In this document: positions 32,874-42,866 of the stretch, piece by piece
Layout of the letters: each line of letters begins with the position of its first letter
Position numbering within the stretch: position 1 is the stretch's first letter
Translations under genes and position numbers: made by a program
DNA from: Limnochorda sp. LNt
GTDB lineage: Bacteria > Bacillota > Limnochordia > Limnochordales > Geochordaceae
Reading direction: 5' to 3'
NCBI RefSeq assembly: GCF_035593265.1
Contig: NZ_CP141614.1
Location: forward strand, 2,480,001-2,544,000
Length of the DNA stretch: 64,000 bases
Notes under the pieces: generated by a model
Told to the model about the DNA's origin: nothing
Databases searched by the model: none
The model's input: only the letters and a program-made list of their open reading frames with translations

Positions 32874-33706
32874 AACCACTCCACCAGCTCTTCGACCGTG
32901 ATGACGCTCGGGTCCACCGGCACGCCGGCCAGCCGCAAGCGCTCGGCCACCGCCACGGCCACGGGCAGGTCCAGCCCCAGCGCCTCCAGCCCGGCGGCCC
33001 GCTGGAAGACGGTCCGGGGCGCCCCTTCCAGGACGACGCGGCCCTGGTCCATCACGACCACCCGGTCGGCCAGTGCCGCCTCGGCCATCTGCTGGGTGAT
33101 GAGCACCACCGCCATCCCCATCCGCCGGCGCAGGTCCAGCAGCGTCTCCATCACCTCGGCGCGCCCCCGGGGATCCAGCATCGACGTGGGCTCGTCGGCC
33201 ACGATGCAGAGGGGCTGCATCGCCAGGACGCCGGCGATGGCGACGCGCTGCTTCTGGCCGCCCGAGAGGCGATGGGGCGGATGGCGCCGGTACTCCGTCA
33301 TGCCCACCGCCTCCAGCGCCCACGCGACGCGCCGGCCGATCTCGTCGGGTGCGATGCCCAGGTTCTCGGGGCCGAAGGCCACGTCTTCCTCCACCGTCGT
33401 GGCCACCAGCTGGTTGTCGGGGTTCTGGAAGATCATCCCCACTCGTCGCCGGATCTCCCACGAGCGGGCCGTGTCGCGGGTATCGATGCCGTCGACCACC
33501 ACACGGCCCTCGTCGGGCAACAGCAGTCCGTTGAGGTGGCGAGCCAGCGTCGACTTGCCCGATCCGTTGCGCCCCACCACCGCCACCAGCTCGCCGGGCC
33601 ACAGCCGCCATGAGACCTCGTTCAACGCGACGACCGCCGGGGCATCTCCTCCGGCGGCGTAGCGGTAGGTGACCCGGTCGACCTCGATGAGGGGATCGGA
33701 GGGCAT
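32849..33706 (-). CDS. ecfA1: ECF transporter ATPase EcfA1
   Basis: 285 residues from ATG 33706, whose A is shared with the rplQ stop (TGATG). ABC ATPase: Walker A GRNGSGKST (45-53), Q-loop IFQNPDNQLVATTVEEDVAFGPENLG (family hallmark within 93-116), signature RLSGGQKQRVAIAG (146-159), Walker B IVADEPTSMLD (168-178). The switch is LITQQM, with Gln where many ABC proteins have His; this Gln variant is common for EcfA1-type proteins. The ecf genes follow rplQ in most Bacillota. Confidence 0.93.
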   Translation of the reverse strand: MPSDPLIEVDRVTYRYAAGGDAPAVVALNEVSWRLWPGELVAVVGRNGSGKSTLARHLNGLLLPDEGRVVVDGIDTRDTARSWEIRRRVGMIFQNPDNQLVATTVEEDVAFGPENLGIAPDEIGRRVAWALEAVGMTEYRRHPPHRLSGGQKQRVAIAGVLAMQPLCIVADEPTSMLDPRGRAEVMETLLDLRRRMGMAVVLITQQMAEAALADRVVVMDQGRVVLEGAPRTVFQRAAGLEALGLDLPVAVAVAERLRLAGVPVDPSVITVEELVEWLCPSSSAT

Positions 33707-34044
33707 CAGACCAGTTCGATGATGGACATGGGGGCAGCATCGCCCCGCCGCGGTCCGATCTTGACGATCCGCACGTACCCTCCTTGCCGCTCGGCGTACC
33801 TGGGCCCCACCTCGGCGAAGAGCTTGCGCACCGCGGCCTTGTCGGTCAGCACGGAGGCGGCCTGCCGACGAGCGTGCAGGTCACCGCGCTTGGCGAGGGT
33901 GACCATGTGCTCGGCGATGGGGCGCACCACCTTGGCCCGGGCCAGCGTGGTCCGAATGCGGCCGTGCAGGATGAGTTGGGTGGCAAGCTGCCGCAGCAGC
34001 CACCGCCGGTGATCGTAGTCGCGACCCAGCTTGCGAGCCTTCAC
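33706..34044 (-). CDS. rplQ: 50S ribosomal protein L17
   Basis: 112 residues from GTG 34044. L17 motifs: [26 protein letters not shown] within residues 6-31, [31 protein letters not shown], and a C-terminal [19 protein letters not shown]. It lines the peptide exit tunnel. Follows rpoA by 18 bases and shares one base with ecfA1. Confidence 0.96.
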   Translation of the reverse strand: MKARKLGRDYDHRRWLLRQLATQLILHGRIRTTLARAKVVRPIAEHMVTLAKRGDLHARRQAASVLTDKAAVRKLFAEVGPRYAERQGGYVRIVKIGPRRGDAAPMSIIELV

Positions 34045-34062
34045 GTCTCGTCCCCCGCCGTC

Positions 34063-35016
34063 TCAGTCGTCGTCGGGCTGGCGCAGTGACAGGCCCAGTT
34101 GCGCCAGCTTCTCCTTCACTTCCTGGAGCGACTTCTTGCCCAGGTTGCGGACCTTCATCATGTCCTCCTCGGTCTTGCGGGTCAACTCGCCCACGGTGTC
34201 GATGCCGGCCCGCTTGAGGCAGTTGTAGGAGCGCACCGACAGGCCCAGCTCCTCGATGGGCATCTCCAGGACCCGGCTGCGCTCACGATCCTGCGGGCTC
34301 TCCTGCTGCATGGGCGCCTGCTCAGGCGTCGTCAGATCCCGGAAGAGCTCCAGGTGCTGGATGAGGATCTGCGCAGCCGTCGCAACGGCCTCCATGGGGG
34401 CGATGGCCCCGTTGGTCCACAGCTCCAGCACCAGCCGGTCGAAGTCGGTCCGCTGGCCGACCCGGGTGTTTTCCACGTGATAGTTGACGCGGCGCACCGG
34501 ATTGAAGATGGAATCGACCGCCATCACGCCGATGGGAAGCCCCGGCTGCTTGTTGCGCTCCGCCGGCGCCCAGCCGCGTCCCTTGACGATGGTCATCTCC
34601 ATCGAGAGGCGGCCGCCGGACTCGAGGGTGGCGATGACGTGGTCCGGATTGAGGATCTCCACCTCCGGCCCCACCCGGATGGCTCGCGCCAGCACCGGGC
34701 CCTCTTCGGAGGCCTCCAGGCGCGCCGTCACCGGGCCATCGCCGTGCAGCCGCACCACCAGCTCCTTGACGTTGAGGATGATGTCGGTAACGTCCTCCCG
34801 CACCCCCGGCAGATGGGAGAACTCGTGGAGTACGCCGTCGATGCGCAGCGTGGCCACCGCCGCGCCCGGCAGCGACGACATCAGCACCCGGCGCAACGAG
34901 TTGCCCAACGTGATGCCGTACCCCCGCTCGAGGGGCTCCACGACGAACTTGCCGTAGGTGTCGGTCACCTCCACCGCCTGGATGGTGGGCCGCTCCAACT
35001 CCAACATCACTGCCAT
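34063..35016 (-). CDS. rpoA: RNA polymerase alpha subunit
   Basis: 317 residues. The N-terminal dimerisation domain (1-~230: [41 protein letters not shown]) assembles beta and beta-prime. A Glu/Gln/Pro linker (about 230-255) leads to the C-terminal domain ([42 protein letters not shown]) that binds UP-element DNA and activators. Length and order are standard. Between rpsD and rplQ in the alpha operon. Confidence 0.97.
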   Translation of the reverse strand: MAVMLELERPTIQAVEVTDTYGKFVVEPLERGYGITLGNSLRRVLMSSLPGAAVATLRIDGVLHEFSHLPGVREDVTDIILNVKELVVRLHGDGPVTARLEASEEGPVLARAIRVGPEVEILNPDHVIATLESGGRLSMEMTIVKGRGWAPAERNKQPGLPIGVMAVDSIFNPVRRVNYHVENTRVGQRTDFDRLVLELWTNGAIAPMEAVATAAQILIQHLELFRDLTTPEQAPMQQESPQDRERSRVLEMPIEELGLSVRSYNCLKRAGIDTVGELTRKTEEDMMKVRNLGKKSLQEVKEKLAQLGLSLRQPDDD

Positions 35017-35061
35017 CTCTGCTCGACCGCCTCCCTGGCTTGCGGGCCTAGGCCGGGGCCA

Positions 35062-35688
35062 TCAGCGGGAGTAATGCTCCACGACCAGGTGCTCGTGCAC
35101 CGGCGCGTCGATCTGGTCCCGACCGGGCACCACCAGCACGCGTCCCTCCAGGCGCTCCGGCGCCAGCTCCAGCCAGGAGGGCACCCCCCGGCCCCCCGAG
35201 GCCGCGACGTTGTCGCGGATGAGCGTGACGTCCTTGCTGCCCTCTCGCACGCCCACCACGTCACCGGGCCGCAGGCGATAGGAGGGCACGTCGACCCGCC
35301 GGCCGTTGACGGTGAAGTGCCCGTGGCTGACCAGCTGGCGGGCCTGCCGGCGCGACTGGGCGAAGCCGAGGCGGTAGACCACGTTGTCGAGCCTCAGCTC
35401 CAACAGCTGCAGCAACGCCTCTCCCGTGACGCCCTTGCGCCGCGCTGCCTGCTGGAAGATGTGGCGGAACTGGCTCTCCATCAGCCCGTAGTAACGCCGC
35501 AGGCGCTGCTTCTCCCGCAGGTGCAGGCCGTACTCGGTGGGCTTGCGTCGCATCTGCCCGTGCTGGCCGGGAGCGTAGTTGCGCCGCTCCAGCGCGCACT
35601 TCTCCGAGTAGCAGCGATCGCCCTTGAGGAACAGCTTGACGCCCTCACGCCGGCAGAGCCGGCAGGCAGGGCCGGTGTAACGTCCCAT
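35062..35688 (-). CDS. rpsD: 30S ribosomal protein S4 (zinc-type)
   Basis: 208 residues. It opens [23 protein letters not shown] and keeps four cysteines (positions about 9, 12, 26 and 31: CRLC, CYSEKC), the zinc-binding C+ form. An S4 RNA-binding domain follows ([39 protein letters not shown]). S4 starts 30S assembly on 16S rRNA and in many bacteria represses its own operon. Located in the alpha operon between rpsK and rpoA. Confidence 0.96.
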   Translation of the reverse strand: MGRYTGPACRLCRREGVKLFLKGDRCYSEKCALERRNYAPGQHGQMRRKPTEYGLHLREKQRLRRYYGLMESQFRHIFQQAARRKGVTGEALLQLLELRLDNVVYRLGFAQSRRQARQLVSHGHFTVNGRRVDVPSYRLRPGDVVGVREGSKDVTLIRDNVAASGGRGVPSWLELAPERLEGRVLVVPGRDQIDAPVHEHLVVEHYSR

Positions 35689-35721
35689 GCGTGGCAGGTC
35701 CTCCTACCCTTCTCCGCTGCC

Positions 35722-36126
35722 TCACACCCGCCGGCGCTTGGGCGGCCGGCAGCCATTGTGAGGGATGGGGGTCACGTCTTTGATGGCGGTCACCTCGAGC
35801 CCCGCCGCCTGCAGCGATCGGATGGCCGTCTCCCGTCCGGAGCCGGGCCCACGGACGCGTACCTCCACCTCGCGCATCCCGTGCTCCATCGCGGCGCGGG
35901 CGGCTGCCTCCCCCGCCAGGCCAGCGGCGTAGGGCGTCCCCTTGCGGGAGCCCTTGAAGCCCACCGTCCCCGAGCTCGCCCAGGCGACCACGTTGCCCTG
36001 CTTGTCGGTGATGGTGACGATGGTGTTGTTGAAGGTCGACTTGATGTACGCAATCCCCGAGGGGACGTTCTTGCGCTCCCGGTGGCGGACCCGGGTCGTC
36101 CCCCCTCGGCGCCGCGGTTCAGGCAT
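35722..36126 (-). CDS. rpsK: 30S ribosomal protein S11
   Basis: 134 residues. Motifs: [65 protein letters not shown], and the C-terminal [18 protein letters not shown]. Part of the 30S platform, contacting mRNA at the Shine-Dalgarno helix. 23 bases after rpsM. Confidence 0.97.
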   Translation of the reverse strand: MPEPRRRGGTTRVRHRERKNVPSGIAYIKSTFNNTIVTITDKQGNVVAWASSGTVGFKGSRKGTPYAAGLAGEAAARAAMEHGMREVEVRVRGPGSGRETAIRSLQAAGLEVTAIKDVTPIPHNGCRPPKRRRV

Positions 36127-36149
36127 GGTGCGCCATGGCCTCCCTCACG

Positions 36150-36524
36150 TCACGTCTTCTTTCGCTTGACGCCCACGGTGCGCTTGGGACCCTTGCGGGT
36201 CCTGGCGTTGGTCCGGGTGCGCTGCCCCCTGACGGGGAGCCCCCGCTTGTGCCGGATCCCGCGATAGCTGCCGATGTCGATGAGCCGCTTGATGTTGGCG
36301 GCCACCTCTCTGCGCAGCTCACCCTCGACCTTGTACTCTCGCTCGACGACCTCCCGCAGGCGCGTCACCTCGTCCTCGGTCAAGTCGCGCACCCGCGTGT
36401 CAGGGTTGATGCCGGTGCGGGCCACGATCTGGCGCGCGCTCGACCGACCGATCCCGTAGATATAGGTGAGGGCGACCTCGACCCGCTTGTCCCGAGGCAG
36501 GTCGACCCCGGCGATGCGTGCCAT
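36150..36524 (-). CDS. rpsM: 30S ribosomal protein S13
   Basis: 124 residues. Motifs: [27 protein letters not shown], RELLxx-type [20 protein letters not shown] broken over the helix, and [24 protein letters not shown] with the basic C-terminal tail that reaches the P-site tRNA. Located in the 30S head, bridging to the 50S. It follows rpmJ as in other Bacillota. Confidence 0.96.
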   Translation of the reverse strand: MARIAGVDLPRDKRVEVALTYIYGIGRSSARQIVARTGINPDTRVRDLTEDEVTRLREVVEREYKVEGELRREVAANIKRLIDIGSYRGIRHKRGLPVRGQRTRTNARTRKGPKRTVGVKRKKT

Positions 36525-36575
36525 GTTCAGACCACTCCCTCGCGTAAGATCGCGCGGCTCTGCCTCACCGGCTCC

Positions 36576-36689
36576 CTAACCCTGCCGCTGCCGGTGCTTG
36601 GGATTGTCACAGATCACCATCACGCGCCCGTGACGGCGGATGATCTTGCACTTCTCGCAGATGCGCTTGACCGAAGGCCGCACCTTCAT
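36576..36689 (-). CDS. rpmJ: 50S ribosomal protein L36 (zinc-type)
   Basis: 37 residues, ATG at 36687-36689, stop at 36576-36578. It reads [19 protein letters not shown], then [18 protein letters not shown], the standard L36 with zinc ligands Cys11, Cys14, Cys27 and His32. It is too short for many gene finders. Upstream, AGAGGGCAGG serves as ribosome site, and a TATAAT-like and a TATTCT-like box in the 120-base gap after infA hint at an internal promoter. Confidence 0.96.
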   Translation of the reverse strand: MKVRPSVKRICEKCKIIRRHGRVMVICDNPKHRQRQG

Positions 36690-36811
36690 CGATTATACCT
36701 GCCCTCTCCCGCACAGAATACATGCCCCTGGCAGACGAGCACAAGCAGGCACGCCCGCCGCTCGACGGATCGCCTGCGACGCCCCGAGCGCCCGTCTGGT
36801 CGCCCTGCTCG

Positions 36812-37030
36812 TCAGCGCTTGCGGTAGACGATCCGGCCGCGGGTCAGGTCATAGGGGGAGAGCTGCACGATGACACGGTCGCCGGGGAGGATCCGGATGA
36901 AGTTCATCCGCATCTTGCCCGCGATGTGCGCCAGCACCTTGTGGCCATTTTCGAGCTCCACCCGAAACATCGCGTTGGGAAGGGGCTCGACGACCGTGCC
37001 TTCCACCTCTATGACGTCCTGCTTGCCCAT
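36812..37030 (-). CDS. infA: Translation initiation factor IF-1
   Basis: 72 residues, exactly the usual length. S1-like OB fold: [40 protein letters not shown], and [24 protein letters not shown], ending YRKR. It binds the 30S A site during initiation with IF-2 and IF-3. Between the KOW protein and rpmJ. Confidence 0.97.
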   Translation of the reverse strand: MGKQDVIEVEGTVVEPLPNAMFRVELENGHKVLAHIAGKMRMNFIRILPGDRVIVQLSPYDLTRGRIVYRKR

Positions 37031-37051
37031 AGCCTCATCCTCTCTCGGGCC

Positions 37052-37366
37052 TCAGACCGCCACGTCGCCCGTACCCAGCAGCTCCTCGATGGCCCGACGC
37101 ACCTGCAGGTCGCTCACGGGCTCGCCCCGCTCCAGCCGCCCGGCGATCTCCGGCGACACGCGGTCGTGGAGCCACAGATGACGCCGATTCTTGGCCTTGG
37201 CCTGAGCCACCTTGCGATGGCGACCATCGGCCACCAGCACCCGCCCGTCCGCGCGCACTCCTATCACGAGGTAGGCCCGGCCCGCATCCCGCCCGGCCCG
37301 GGAGGTCACCAGCTGCCCGAGCCGTACCCGGGGCTCCTCGACTGTCGGCGCACCACGCTCCGTCAC
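37052..37366 (-). CDS. KOW-domain RNA-binding protein (L14e-like)
   Basis: 104 residues from a GTG at 37366 that overlaps the map stop by four bases (GTGA). The N-terminal KOW/SH3-like barrel reads RLGQLVTSRAGRDAGRAYLVIG, then DGRVLVADGRHRKVAQAKAKNRRHL, a pattern shared with archaeal/eukaryal L14e. A helical tail (SDLQVRRAIEELLG) follows. Proteins of this type sit between map and infA in many Clostridia-like Bacillota and are thought to bind RNA or ribosomes; no defined job is established. Confidence 0.82.
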   Translation of the reverse strand: MTERGAPTVEEPRVRLGQLVTSRAGRDAGRAYLVIGVRADGRVLVADGRHRKVAQAKAKNRRHLWLHDRVSPEIAGRLERGEPVSDLQVRRAIEELLGTGDVAV

Positions 37367-38109
37367 GGCAGGGTCAACACCACCGGCCCGCCGTCCGTGA
37401 TGGCCACGGTGTGCTCGAAGTGGGCGGAGCGGCTGCCGTCGACCGTCACCGCCGTCCAATGGTCCTCCAAGATTGTAACATCACTGCCGCCCTCGTTGAC
37501 CATCGGCTCGACGGCCAGCGTCATGCCCGCTCGCAACCGGATCCCACGACCCGGCAGCCCGTAGTTGGGCACCTGGGGCTCCTCGTGCATCTGTCGCCCG
37601 ATGCCGTGGCCGACGAACTCCCGCACCACCGAGAGCCCGGCACCCTCCACCAGGCGCTGGATGGCATGCCCGATGTCCGAGAGGTGGTGGCCCACCCGGG
37701 CCTGCTCGATCCCGGCCCACAGGGCCTGCTCCGTCACCTCCAGCAGCCGCAGGGCCCGCTCATCCACATCCCCCACCGGGAAGGTACGAGCGGCGTCGCC
37801 ATGGTAGCCGTCCAGCACCACGCCCACGTCGACCGAAAGGATGTCGCCCTCCCGCAGGCGTCGAGCGGCCGGGATGCCGTGCACCACCTGCTCGTTGATG
37901 GAGGTGCAGATGCTGGCAGGGTATCCCCGGTATCCCTTGAAGGACGGCACGGCGCCCCGCTCACGGATGAACGCCTCGGCGAAGCGGTCCAGCTCGGCCG
38001 TCGTCACGCCCGGCCGGATGCGCCGCCCGATCTCCTCCAGGAGCTGCCCGACGATGCGCCCGGCTGCTCGCATACGGGCGATCTCGTCCGGCCGCTTGAG
38101 CACGATCAT
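37363..38109 (-). CDS. map: Type I methionine aminopeptidase
   Basis: 248 residues. It removes the initiator Met from nascent proteins using two metal ions. All ligands are visible in order: Asp in SVDVGVVLDGYHGD (both Asp), His in GHGIGRQMHEEP, Glu in VEPMVNEGG, Glu in AHFEHTVAIT, plus the substrate His in EQVVHGIP. Starts MIVLKRPDEIARMRAAGRI. The start overlaps the adk stop by four bases and the end overlaps the KOW gene, giving tight coupling. Confidence 0.96.
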   Translation of the reverse strand: MIVLKRPDEIARMRAAGRIVGQLLEEIGRRIRPGVTTAELDRFAEAFIRERGAVPSFKGYRGYPASICTSINEQVVHGIPAARRLREGDILSVDVGVVLDGYHGDAARTFPVGDVDERALRLLEVTEQALWAGIEQARVGHHLSDIGHAIQRLVEGAGLSVVREFVGHGIGRQMHEEPQVPNYGLPGRGIRLRAGMTLAVEPMVNEGGSDVTILEDHWTAVTVDGSRSAHFEHTVAITDGGPVVLTLP

Positions 38110-38783
38110 CCTCGGTCGATCCCGAGGCCCCGCCCCCTCAGCGCGTGCGCGATGGCCTCGGCCACCTCGTCGACGCTACCCGTCCCCGCCACCTCTACCA
38201 GCACGCCCCGGGCGGCGTAGTAGTCGACCAGCGGACGGGTGCTCTCTTCGTAGACCCGCAGCCGCTGGCGTACGACCTCCTCCCGGTCGTCGTCACGCTG
38301 CACCAGCTGCGCCCCGCAACGGGGACAGATCTCACCGCCTACCCCGCCCGGGGCCGCCAGCTCGCCGGCACCGTACGTCGCCCCGCACCGGGGACAGACC
38401 CGACGGCTGGTGATGCGGCGCACCGCCTCCTCGACGGGCACGACGAGGTCGATGGCGGCTTCGATGCGCACGCCCTCCTGCGCCAGCGCCTCGTCGAGGG
38501 CACGGGCCTGCTCCAGGTTGCGCGGGAAGCCGTCGAGCACGAAGCCCCGCCGACAATCGGGCGCCTGCAGGCGCTCTCGCACCATGGCCACCGTCACCGA
38601 GTCGGGCACCAGCTCGCCGCGGTCCATGTACGCCTTGGCCTGCCTGCCGAGATCCGTGCCGCGCTGGACCGCCTCCCGGAAGATGGCGCCCGTGGAGACG
38701 TGCGGGATGCCCAGCTGCCGGGCCAGGCGCTCCGCCTGGGTCCCCTTGCCCGCTCCGGGCATGCCCAGCATGACCGCTCTCAT
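38106..38783 (-). CDS. adk: Adenylate kinase (zinc-type LID)
   Basis: 225 residues from ATG 38783, chosen because the family starts right at the P-loop strand (MRAVMLGMPGAGKGTQAERL); an ATG at 38813 is also open. It interconverts ATP, ADP and AMP. P-loop GMPGAGKGT at 7-15, STGAIFREAV, VLDGFPRNLEQA. The LID has two CxxC pairs (VCPRCGATY and ICPRCGAQL) that bind zinc, and RDDDREEVVRQRL. Standard place after secY. Confidence 0.95.
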   Translation of the reverse strand: MRAVMLGMPGAGKGTQAERLARQLGIPHVSTGAIFREAVQRGTDLGRQAKAYMDRGELVPDSVTVAMVRERLQAPDCRRGFVLDGFPRNLEQARALDEALAQEGVRIEAAIDLVVPVEEAVRRITSRRVCPRCGATYGAGELAAPGGVGGEICPRCGAQLVQRDDDREEVVRQRLRVYEESTRPLVDYYAARGVLVEVAGTGSVDEVAEAIAHALRGRGLGIDRG

Positions 38784-38814
38784 CGCCCGACGCCCGCTCC
38801 CCGACCGCTCCATC

Positions 38815-40083
38815 TCAACGGATGAAGCCCTCGTACTGGCGCATCAGCAGGTGCGCCTCGATCTGCTTGAGGGTGTCCAGCGCCACGCCCACCACGATCA
38901 GCAAGCCGGTGCCGCCGATGCTGATGAAGGCACTGGGCACCCCCGTCACGCCCGCCAGGATATACGGCGTCACCGCGATGAGCGCCAGGAAGAGCGCGCC
39001 CACCAGGGTGATGCGCGTCAGGATCCGGTCCAGGTACTCGGCCGTGGGCTGACCCGGGCGGATCCCGGGGATGAAGCCGCCGTACTTCTTCATGTTGTCC
39101 GCGACGTCACGGGGGTTGAAGGTGATGGCCGTGTAGAAGTAGGTGAAGAAGACCACCAGGATCGCGTACAGGGCGTTGTACAGCGGCGTGCCGAAGCCCA
39201 GGAACCGGTTGACGAAGTCGAGCGACGGAATGAACTGCGTCAGCGTCAGCGGGAACAACAGCACCGACGAGGCGAAGATGATGGGGATGACGCCCGCCTG
39301 GTTGACGCGCATCGGGATGTGGGTGCTCTGCCCGCCATACATCCGCCGGCCCACGACTCGCTTGGCGTACTGCACCGGGATGCGGCGCTGCCCCTCCTGC
39401 ATGAAGACGATGGCAGCGATGAGGGCGACGCTCAGCACGGCCAGGGCGATGACGCCGAGCAGGTTGATGCCGCCCTCGCCGATGGCGCGCCCGATGTTGA
39501 TGGCGCTGGCCGGCAGCCGCGCCACGATGCCCGTGAAGATGATGAGCGAGATGCCGTTGCCGATGCCGTTCTCCGAGATCTTCTCCCCGAGCCACATCAA
39601 CAGCACCGTGCCGGCGGTCAGCGTCACGACGATGAGGGTCATGCTGAAGAAGCTGGCGTCGTAGAGCACCTGGTAGGCGTTGGCCAGGCTCGTCACGCCC
39701 AGCGCCTGCACCACCGCCAGCACCACCGTGCCGTAGCGCGTGTACTGGGCCAGGACCTTGCGCCCCTCGACGCCCTCCTTGGCCAGCTCCTCCAGGCGCG
39801 GCACCACCACGGTCAGCAACTGCAGGATGATGGAGGCCGTGATGTAGGGGGTGACGCTCAGAGCGAAGATGGAGAAGTTGGTGAGGGCGCCCCCGGCGAA
39901 CAGATCGAGGAAGCCGAAGATGTTGGCCGACCCCGTCCGGAACCGCTCGGCCAGGGCTGCGGCGTCCACGCCCGGCACCGGGATGTGGGAGCCGATGCGA
40001 AAGACCGCCAGCATGGCCAGCGTGTACAGGAGCTTGGACCGGAGATCCTCGATGCGCGCCGCGTTGCGAAGGGCGTCGATCAC
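38815..40083 (-). CDS. secY: Protein translocase subunit SecY
   Basis: 422 residues with ten membrane helices. Motifs: [10 protein letters not shown] after helix 1, the plug region [50 protein letters not shown], the long loop [20 protein letters not shown], and the C-terminal [12 protein letters not shown]. It forms the Sec channel with SecE and SecG. The GTG start overlaps the rplO stop by four bases. Confidence 0.97.
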   Translation of the reverse strand: MIDALRNAARIEDLRSKLLYTLAMLAVFRIGSHIPVPGVDAAALAERFRTGSANIFGFLDLFAGGALTNFSIFALSVTPYITASIILQLLTVVVPRLEELAKEGVEGRKVLAQYTRYGTVVLAVVQALGVTSLANAYQVLYDASFFSMTLIVVTLTAGTVLLMWLGEKISENGIGNGISLIIFTGIVARLPASAINIGRAIGEGGINLLGVIALAVLSVALIAAIVFMQEGQRRIPVQYAKRVVGRRMYGGQSTHIPMRVNQAGVIPIIFASSVLLFPLTLTQFIPSLDFVNRFLGFGTPLYNALYAILVVFFTYFYTAITFNPRDVADNMKKYGGFIPGIRPGQPTAEYLDRILTRITLVGALFLALIAVTPYILAGVTGVPSAFISIGGTGLLIVVGVALDTLKQIEAHLLMRQYEGFIR

Positions 40084-40538
40084 GACGCGATCACCTCGAC
40101 GGTGCCGCCTGCGGCCCGGATCTTCTCGGCAGCCTTCTCCGAGAAGCGATGGGCCCGCACCGCCAGCGGCCGGTCGAGCTCACCGTCCCCCAGCACCTTG
40201 ACCCCGTCGGCGGGAAGGTCACGGATCAGCCGGCGCTCCAGCAGCGCCTCGGGCGTCACCGTCGCCCCCGGCTCGAAGGCTCGCGCCAGGTCTCCCACGT
40301 TGACGATGGCCATCTCCTTCTTGAAGGGGGCGTTGGTGAACCGCCGCAGCTTCGGCAGGCGCCGATGCAGCGGGGTCTGCCCGCCCTCGAAGCCGGGCCC
40401 CTTGGCCCCGCCCGAGCGCGCCCACTGCCCCTTGTGACCCCTCGTCGAGGTCTTGCCGTGCCCGGAGCCGATGCCCCGGCCCACCCGCTTGGGCCGGTGG
40501 CGGGCTCCCGGCTTCGGCCGCAGATCGTGCAGCTTCAC
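40080..40538 (-). CDS. rplO: 50S ribosomal protein L15
   Basis: 152 residues. The basic glycine-rich N terminus ([31 protein letters not shown]) and [19 protein letters not shown] precede the C-terminal [23 protein letters not shown] late 50S assembly protein. GTG start overlapping the rpmD stop (GTGA), and end overlapping secY. Confidence 0.96.
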   Translation of the reverse strand: MKLHDLRPKPGARHRPKRVGRGIGSGHGKTSTRGHKGQWARSGGAKGPGFEGGQTPLHRRLPKLRRFTNAPFKKEMAIVNVGDLARAFEPGATVTPEALLERRLIRDLPADGVKVLGDGELDRPLAVRAHRFSEKAAEKIRAAGGTVEVIAS

Positions 40539-40750
40539 CGGCCCTCACCTGCCTCGTCGTTGGCCTCCACGGGCTCCACGGCCACCAGGTGCCGCACCTT
40601 CTGGATCATCCCCCGCGTGACGGGGGTGTCGGGCACCACCACGCTCTGGTTGAGCCGGCGCAGCCCCAGCGAGCGCAAGGTAGCCCGCTGGTCCCGCCGG
40701 TGGCCGATGGCGCTCTTGCGGTAAGTCACCCTCACCAGCCCGGAAGCCAT
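40535..40750 (-). CDS. rpmD: 50S ribosomal protein L30
   Basis: 71 residues from ATG 40750, which shares its A with the rpsE stop (TGATG); a GTG one codon earlier is open. Core: [28 protein letters not shown], with [23 protein letters not shown]. The short C-terminal tail [11 protein letters not shown] extends a few residues beyond the usual end. Confidence 0.95.
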   Translation of the reverse strand: MASGLVRVTYRKSAIGHRRDQRATLRSLGLRRLNQSVVVPDTPVTRGMIQKVRHLVAVEPVEANDEAGEGR

Positions 40751-41265
40751 CACGCCGTCAACTCCTCGACCGACCGCCCCCGCAGCTGCGCCACCTGCTC
40801 GGGCGTGCGCAGGCTCTTGAGGGCGCCCATGGTGGCCTGCACCACGTTGATGGGATTGCGCGAGCCGAGCGACTTGGTCAGGATGTCGCGGATGCCGGCC
40901 AGCTCCACCACCGCACGCACGGGCCCGCCCGCGATGACCCCCGTGCCCTGGGATGCCGGCTTGAGCAGGACCCGTGAGGCCCCGAAGGTGAAGAGCACCT
41001 CGTGGGGGATGGTGTTGTCGCGCAAGGGCACCTCGATGAGGTTCTTCTTACCCGCCTCGACCGCCTTGCGGATGGCCTCGGCCACCTCCTTGGCCTTGCC
41101 GAGCCCCATGCCGACCCGGCCCTTGCGGTCCCCCACGACGACCAGCACGGAGAAGCTGCGGGCTCTGCCGCCCTTCACCGTCTTGGAGACCGGGTTGATG
41201 GAGACCACCCGCTCCTCGAACTCGCTACCGCCCTCCGCGCGGCCGTGTCGTGCCTGGCCTGCCAT
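40750..41265 (-). CDS. rpsE: 30S ribosomal protein S5
   Basis: 171 residues from ATG 41265 (GGGAGG 12 nt upstream). N-terminal RNA-binding part [25 protein letters not shown], then [26 protein letters not shown] and the C-terminal [37 protein letters not shown], all in short blocks. It works in mRNA helicase activity and decoding fidelity. Confidence 0.96.
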   Translation of the reverse strand: MAGQARHGRAEGGSEFEERVVSINPVSKTVKGGRARSFSVLVVVGDRKGRVGMGLGKAKEVAEAIRKAVEAGKKNLIEVPLRDNTIPHEVLFTFGASRVLLKPASQGTGVIAGGPVRAVVELAGIRDILTKSLGSRNPINVVQATMGALKSLRTPEQVAQLRGRSVEELTA

Positions 41266-41283
41266 GCGATGGTCCAACCTCCC

Positions 41284-41649
41284 TCAAAACTCGAGGCCGC
41301 CGGCCCGAGCGCCCTCCGCGACGGCGGCCACGCGCCCGTGGTACAGGAAGCCGCCGCGGTCGAAGACGACCCGGCTGATCCCCTTCTCGCGGGCGCGGCG
41401 GGCGAGCTCCTCGCCCACGGCCCGGGCCGCCTCCTTGTTGCCGGTCTTGTCGAGACGGCCCCGTAGCTGCGGATCCAGCGTCGAGACGAAGACCAGGGTA
41501 TGGCCCACCGTATCGTCGACGATCTGGGCGTAGATGTGGTTGAGGCTTCGGTAGACCGACAAGCGGGGCCGCTCGGGCGTCCCGAAGACCTTCTTGCGCA
41601 CCCGCAGATGCCGGCGCTCTCGAGCCTCCTGCCGCGTCCGTCGCGCCAT
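41284..41649 (-). CDS. rplR: 50S ribosomal protein L18
   Basis: 121 residues. [34 protein letters not shown], then [40 protein letters not shown], ending GGLEF. It binds 5S rRNA with L5 and L25-type proteins. Two bases after rplF's stop region in the spc operon. Confidence 0.96.
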   Translation of the reverse strand: MARRTRQEARERRHLRVRKKVFGTPERPRLSVYRSLNHIYAQIVDDTVGHTLVFVSTLDPQLRGRLDKTGNKEAARAVGEELARRAREKGISRVVFDRGGFLYHGRVAAVAEGARAGGLEF

Positions 41650-41650
41650 C

Positions 41651-42196
41651 TCAGCGTGTCACCTTCCCGGCCTTGCCCGCCTTGCGCCGGATCTGCTCGC
41701 CCTGGTAGGCGATGCCCTTGCCCAGGTACGGCTCGGCGGGTCGCACCTTGCGGATCCGCGCCGCCATCTCCCCGACGGCTTGCTTGTCGAGCCCCCGCAC
41801 CACGATCCGGTTGGCCGCCGGCACGTCGATCTCGACGCCCGGCAGCGGCTCGATCACCACGGGGTGCGAGAAACCCACGGTCAGCACCAGGGAGGACCCC
41901 TGCCTGGCCGCGCGATAGCCGACCCCGCGCAGCTCCAGCGCCTTCTCGTACCCCTGGGTCACCCCCACCACCATGTTGGCGATGAGGGCTCGTGTCAGCC
42001 CGTGCAGGGCCCGGTGGTGCTTCTCGTCGCTGGGGCGGCGGACCACGATGGTGCCGTCGACGTGCTCCACCTCGATGTCGGGGTGCAGGCGCTGCACCAG
42101 CTCCCCCTTGGGCCCCTTGACCCGGACCGTGGCCCCGTCGATGGTCACCTCGACCCCGGGCGGGATCTTGACCGGCTGGCGTCCGATGCGCGACAT
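41651..42196 (-). CDS. rplF: 50S ribosomal protein L6
   Basis: 181 residues with two L6 repeats: [56 protein letters not shown], then [16 protein letters not shown] and [23 protein letters not shown]. It lies near the factor-binding centre of the large subunit. Standard place between rpsH and rplR. Confidence 0.97.
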   Translation of the reverse strand: MSRIGRQPVKIPPGVEVTIDGATVRVKGPKGELVQRLHPDIEVEHVDGTIVVRRPSDEKHHRALHGLTRALIANMVVGVTQGYEKALELRGVGYRAARQGSSLVLTVGFSHPVVIEPLPGVEIDVPAANRIVVRGLDKQAVGEMAARIRKVRPAEPYLGKGIAYQGEQIRRKAGKAGKVTR

Positions 42197-42214
42197 GGCA
42201 GCCTCTCTATCCCC

Positions 42215-42616
42215 TCACCAGACGTAGCAGAGGACCTCGCCGCCGACGCCCGCACGACGGGCCTCCCGGTCGCTCATGACGCCCCGGGGTGTCGACAGCA
42301 CCGCCACGCCCAGGCCGCCGACGACCCGGGGGATGCGGTCCTTGCCGGTGTAGACCCGCCGTCCCGGCGTCGAGACGCGGCGCACCCCCGAGATGGCCTG
42401 CGTGCGCTCGGGCCCGTACTTGAGCAGGATGCGCACCGACGGCTGGGGCTTCTCCTCGTCGATCAGCTTGTAGTCGCGGATGTAGCCCTGCTCCTTCAGC
42501 ACCCGCAGGATCTCCAGCTTCAGCTTGGAAGCCGGCACGTCCACGCTGTCGCGGCGAGCCCGTGAGGCGTTGCGGATGCGGGTCAGCATGTCCGCGATGG
42601 GATCCGTCATGACCAC
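42215..42616 (-). CDS. rpsH: 30S ribosomal protein S8
   Basis: 133 residues. GTG 42616 is chosen because the family opens M-x-M-x-D-P-I-A-D-M-L-T-R; an ATG two codons later is alternative. Motifs: IADMLTRIRNASRARRDSVDVPASKLK, ILLKYGPERTQAI, and GVAVLSTPRGVMSDREAR near the C terminus. It binds helix 21 of 16S rRNA and, in known systems, can repress spc translation. Confidence 0.96.
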   Translation of the reverse strand: MVMTDPIADMLTRIRNASRARRDSVDVPASKLKLEILRVLKEQGYIRDYKLIDEEKPQPSVRILLKYGPERTQAISGVRRVSTPGRRVYTGKDRIPRVVGGLGVAVLSTPRGVMSDREARRAGVGGEVLCYVW

Positions 42617-42646
42617 GGCCGCGTCGTACTCCTTCCCGGGAGGCCC

Positions 42647-42832
42647 CTACCAGCTGGCCTTCTCCACGCCGGGGATGAGCCCCCGGTGGGCCAGGTTGCG
42701 GAAGCAGATCCGGCACATCTCGAAGCGCCGCATGTAGCCCCGGGGCCTCCCGCAGATCTTGCACCGCCGCACGATCCGAGTCGAGAACTTCGGCGGCCGC
42801 ATCGCCTTGTTGATGAGCGCCTTGCGTGCCAA
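42647..42832 (-). CDS. rpsN: 30S ribosomal protein S14, type Z
   Basis: 61 residues from TTG 42832 (GGGAGG about 9 nt upstream). [21 protein letters not shown], then [28 protein letters not shown] and GVEKASW. Two CxxC pairs bind zinc, the short type typical of Bacillota and actinobacteria. The ORF is open far upstream, but length and ribosome site set this start. Confidence 0.96.
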   Translation of the reverse strand: MARKALINKAMRPPKFSTRIVRRCKICGRPRGYMRRFEMCRICFRNLAHRGLIPGVEKASW

Positions 42833-42866
42833 CGCCCAAAACCTCCCAGCCGTTGGAGCTCCTGGG